From Methylorubrum aminovorans (GTDB lineage: Bacteria; Pseudomonadota; Alphaproteobacteria; Rhizobiales; Beijerinckiaceae), in NCBI RefSeq assembly GCF_022179725.1, contig NZ_BPRC01000005.1:186001-250000 (forward strand): a stretch of 64,000 nucleotides of DNA, given 5' to 3'. Positions 61,068-64,000 of this stretch are shown here, piece after piece. Made by a program: the position numbers and the translations under genes. Below the pieces are notes generated by a model that was given only the letters and a program-made list of their open reading frames with translations, was not told the DNA's origin and did no database searches. Position 1 is the first letter of the stretch; each line of letters opens with the position of its first letter.

Positions 61068-63851
61068 ATGAGCCGACCGCCCGACGATCTCGCGAGCCAA
61101 GGTGAGGCCGAGCGGCTGGCCGCGCTGGCCCGCTACGACATCCTCGATACGCCGGCCGAGGACGCGTTCGACGATGCCGTGGCGCTGGCCGCCCAGCTCT
61201 GTGCCGCGCCGACCGCCCTCGTCAGCCTGCTGACCGACGACCGGCAATGGTTCAAGGCGCGGCTCGGTTTCGCACCCATCGAGACCGGGCTCGACCGCTC
61301 GATCTGCGTTCACGTGCTGGCCGGGCGCGACGTCCTGGTCATTCCCGACCTCGCCGCCGACCCGCGCACCCGCGCCAACCCGCTGGTGACCCGCGAACCG
61401 GGGATGCGCTTCTATGCCGGCGCCCCCCTGGTGACCCCGGAGAGGGTCGCGATCGGCACCCTGTGCGTGCTCGATACCCGGCCGCGGCCTGGGGGGCTGA
61501 GCGAGGCGCAGCGGGCGGGCCTCAGGGCGCTCGCCCGCACGGTGATGACGCAGCTCGAGCTGCGCCGGGGCATCGCGGCGCGCAGGATGGAGGCTGCAGC
61601 CCTGGCCGACAGCGAACTGCGCCTGCGGCTCGCGATCGAGGCGGCCGGGACCGGCATCTTCGACTACGACCTCGTGACGGGGATCCTCTCCTGGGACGGT
61701 CGCACCCGCGCCCTGTTCGGGGTCGGGCCGGATGAGGCCGTGAGCTACGCCGGCACCTTCCTGGCCCGTCTCCACCCCGAGGACCGGGCGCGCACCGACG
61801 CCGCCGTGCAGGCGGCCCTCGACCCCGCCGGGCCCGGCCTGTTCGACGCCACCTACCGCACGGTTGTGGGCGATGACGCGGGTGAGGTGATCGCCTGGGT
61901 CGCGGCCCGCGGCACTCTCGTCGTCGAACGGGACGGTGCGATCCGCCGGGCGCATCGGCTCGTCGGCACCGTGCGCGACGTGACCGCCGAGCGCACGGCG
62001 CAGGCGGCCATCGCCGCGACCGAGGAGCGCTACCGCCTCGTCACCCGCGCGACCAACGACGCGATCTGGGATTGGGATCTCGCCGCCGACCACGTGCTGT
62101 GGAACGAGGCCCTGCAGGCCGCCTATGGCTGGGCGCCGGAGGCGGTCGAGCCGACCGGCCGGTGGTGGCTCGATCATGTCCATCCCGAGGACCGCGCCGG
62201 CGTCGAGGCGGATATCCACCGCATCATCGCCGGCGAAGGGCACGACTGGCACCACGAATACCGGTTTCGCCGCGCTGACGGCTCCTACGCGGACGTGCTC
62301 GACCGCGGCTCGATGGTGCGCGGGCCCGGCGGCACGCCGCTGCGCATGATCGGCGCGATGCTGGACCTGACCGAGCGCAACCGCGTCGCCGCCCAGCTTC
62401 GGGCGGTGGTCGAGGGCGCCAATATCGGCATCGTGCAGATCGATCCGCGCACCATGGTCGCGCTGGAGGCCAACCCCAAGCTCTGCGCGATCTGGGCTGC
62501 AGAGGAATCCGACATCGTCGGACAATCCATGGTCAAGTGGACGCCGGAGGCGGATGCGGCGGAGCGCGATCACCTGCACCGCCGGCTCGCCGCGGGCGAG
62601 ATCGTGCGCGAGACCCTGGAGAAGCGCTTCCGCCGCAAGGATGGGCGCCTGATCTGGTGCCGGGTCAACATCGTCTCGCAGGTGCGCGGCGAGGCGATCC
62701 AGGCCACGGCGATGATCGAGGACATCACCGCGGAGAAGGCGGCCGAGGCGCGCCAGACGGCGCTGATCGAACTGGGCGACGGATTGCGCGACGCCGCCGG
62801 CCCCGCCGAGATTCACAGGATCGCGGCCGGACTCCTCGGCCGCACCTTCGCCCTCGCGGAGGCGGGCTGCACGGCCATCGAGGCCGCTGCCGACGGCCTC
62901 GCGATCGCGCGCGGGGAACCCGCGCCGTTTCCGGCCACCCTCGCGCGGCTGCGCCGCGGCGAGATCCTCGCCGTGCCCGACCTTGCCGGCGACCCGGCCC
63001 TCGCGCCGGATGCGGCCGGCTACGCGGCCATAGGTGCCCGCGCCCTGCTCGGCGTGCCGCTGATGCGGCGGGGCGACCTCGTCGGCCTCGTCTATGCCCA
63101 CGCTCCCGAGCCCCGGCCCTGGGAGCCGGGCGAGGTCGATTTCGTCCGCGAGGTGGCCGGACGCGTCTCCGTGGCGCTCGCCCGCAGCCAGGCCGAGGAG
63201 CAGCAGCGCTTCCTCAACCGCGAGCTGAGCCATCGCCTGAAGAACACCCTGACCATGGCCCAGGCCATCGCCTCGCAGACCTTGCGCAACGTCACCGACA
63301 TCGCCGCGGCGAAAGAGGCGCTGGTGGCCCGGCTGGTGGCGCTGGGCAAGGCGCACGACATCCTGCTCTCGGGGGAGGGCGAGGGCGCGGCCCTGGAGGC
63401 CGTGATCGCCGGCGCGCTCGCGATCCACGACGACGGCGAGCCGGGCCGCATCCACCTCGCCGGACCGGCCCTGGAGGTCGGGCCGAAGGCCGCCCTGTCG
63501 CTGGCCCTGATGATCCACGAACTCGCCACCAACGCCGCCAAGTACGGCGCCTTCTCGGTTCCGGGCGGGCGCGTCGGCGTGGACTGGGCCGTCTCGCACG
63601 TGCGCTGGCGGGAGGAGGGCCGGGACGGCACGCGGGACGAGGCGCGGGAGATCGAGCCGGTGGTGACGCTGACATGGGCCGAGAGCGGCGGGCCGCCGGT
63701 CGCCGCCCCGACGCGCAAGGGCTTCGGTTCGCGCCTGATTGAGCGCGGATTCTCCGGTGCCGTCGGCGGCGAGACCCAGATGATCTACGCGCGGGAGGGC
63801 GTGACCTGCCGGATCAGGGCCCCCCTGAAAGGTCTTCTCGAAAAAGAATAA
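61068..63851 (+). CDS. Multi-domain HWE-type histidine kinase (GAF-PAS3-GAF)
   Basis: 927 residues, no membrane segment. GAF-1 (about 15-165, ERLAALARYDILDTPAEDAFDD), three PAS domains (about 185-310, 320-430, 445-560), GAF-2 (about 575-705), then HisKA/ATPase of HWE type: phospho-acceptor His in ELSHRLKNTLTMAQAIASQ, N-box IHELATNAAKYGAFS, and the WxE box LTWAESGGPP. HWE kinases are frequent in alphaproteobacteria as light or stress sensors. The GAF-1 start resembles bacteriophytochrome-like and two-component inputs but lacks a bilin Cys. No response regulator is adjacent. Confidence 0.92.
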   Translation: MSRPPDDLASQGEAERLAALARYDILDTPAEDAFDDAVALAAQLCAAPTALVSLLTDDRQWFKARLGFAPIETGLDRSICVHVLAGRDVLVIPDLAADPRTRANPLVTREPGMRFYAGAPLVTPERVAIGTLCVLDTRPRPGGLSEAQRAGLRALARTVMTQLELRRGIAARRMEAAALADSELRLRLAIEAAGTGIFDYDLVTGILSWDGRTRALFGVGPDEAVSYAGTFLARLHPEDRARTDAAVQAALDPAGPGLFDATYRTVVGDDAGEVIAWVAARGTLVVERDGAIRRAHRLVGTVRDVTAERTAQAAIAATEERYRLVTRATNDAIWDWDLAADHVLWNEALQAAYGWAPEAVEPTGRWWLDHVHPEDRAGVEADIHRIIAGEGHDWHHEYRFRRADGSYADVLDRGSMVRGPGGTPLRMIGAMLDLTERNRVAAQLRAVVEGANIGIVQIDPRTMVALEANPKLCAIWAAEESDIVGQSMVKWTPEADAAERDHLHRRLAAGEIVRETLEKRFRRKDGRLIWCRVNIVSQVRGEAIQATAMIEDITAEKAAEARQTALIELGDGLRDAAGPAEIHRIAAGLLGRTFALAEAGCTAIEAAADGLAIARGEPAPFPATLARLRRGEILAVPDLAGDPALAPDAAGYAAIGARALLGVPLMRRGDLVGLVYAHAPEPRPWEPGEVDFVREVAGRVSVALARSQAEEQQRFLNRELSHRLKNTLTMAQAIASQTLRNVTDIAAAKEALVARLVALGKAHDILLSGEGEGAALEAVIAGALAIHDDGEPGRIHLAGPALEVGPKAALSLALMIHELATNAAKYGAFSVPGGRVGVDWAVSHVRWREEGRDGTRDEAREIEPVVTLTWAESGGPPVAAPTRKGFGSRLIERGFSGAVGGETQMIYAREGVTCRIRAPLKGLLEKE

Positions 63852-63921
63852 GGCCAAAAGCGACGCCGCGGGGCAACGAACCGGGCCGCTCGCCGCTTGT
63901 CGGCAGGACGCCCGGGCACCG

Positions 63922-63981
63922 GCCTGGGCGCTTGCCTGGGGACCTGCCTGGGTTTTTGCCTGGGTATCTGCCTAGGACAGT
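63922..63981 (+). repeat. 12-bp tandem repeat near the window end
   Basis: Five units of GCCTGGG + 5 nt: 63922-63933, 63934-63945, 63946-63957, 63958-63969 and a decayed GCCTAGG unit at 63970-63981. The constant half is GCCTGGG and the other five bases vary. An ATG at 63993 starts after it but only 8 nt of that frame are in view. Confidence 0.85.
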
Positions 63982-64000
63982 CGGGACGCTTCATGGATCT

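Noticed and set aside
61029..63857. 942-residue minus-strand frame opposite the HWE kinase
   Set aside because: Mirrors the kinase frame, is rich in Arg/Ala/Gly/His and has no recognisable fold.
63785..63994. 69-residue minus-strand frame with PRQ repeats
   Set aside because: Overlaps the kinase C-terminus and is produced by the tandem repeat; not enough evidence for a gene.

Overview
The window is a high-GC alphaproteobacterial chromosome segment, most likely Methylobacterium/Methylorubrum (Hyphomicrobiales). Four things suggest this: the rpsF-rpsR-DUF2232-rplI-dnaB-alr-radA-cvpA-purF gene order; a short DHFR-like protein that reads as DmrA, the dihydromethanopterin reductase of methylotrophs; a Chloroflexus-type malyl-CoA lyase; and several lineage-type small proteins. 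This is inferred from gene content and codon use; no search was run.

Layout. 1-10.6 kb is accessory: a PRISE-type SDR cut by the window edge, a GntP-type permease, a GNAT acetyltransferase, a DUF3750 protein, a TonB receptor resembling ZnuD behind paired operator-like repeats, a degenerate peptide deformylase, a cold-shock protein and several small exported or charged proteins. 10.6-11.9 kb is a visibly AT-rich island with one orphan gene carrying a HEPN-like RxxxxH motif. 12.1-25.3 kb is the core block (ribosomal proteins S6, S18 and L9, replicative helicase, alanine racemase, RadA, CvpA, PurF, an SDR). It is interrupted by a DnaB-N/DUF29 fusion gene and by an antisense SCO/metallo-hydrolase pair. 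25.3-30.3 kb holds dmrA, ubiE, ubiB, a ParE-type toxin-antitoxin pair and coaBC. 30.4-44.7 kb is mixed: FemAB-like, ureohydrolase, HD-GYP, a complete RND pump with its adaptor, GGDEF, HspQ, malyl-CoA lyase and a patatin.

44.7-47.5 kb is the most unusual segment: a winged-helix-like gene and a plasmid-type RepA initiator, with an iteron-like array and an AT-rich stretch upstream of repA. It looks like a plasmid replicon embedded in the chromosome. 47.5-56.8 kb has mazG, DoxX, rimO, the pabB-pabA-pabC folate operon, pncA, a quinone oxidoreductase and two translationally coupled small genes. 57-64 kb has a UbiH-like hydroxylase, DUF488, a GH25 lipoprotein, a Crp/Fnr regulator and a large HWE-type sensor kinase.

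Two dispersed intergenic repeat families stand out. Family A (14.70, 33.17, 48.44 and a half copy at 55.13 kb) always begins within about 20 nt of a stop codon, in the orientation of that gene, and is a chain of hairpins whose stems show compensatory changes between copies. Family B (14.93, 20.02 and 41.21-41.31 kb) is a short inverted repeat with GAGCATCGTC-type ends. No rRNA, tRNA, CRISPR array or recognisable IS element was seen.
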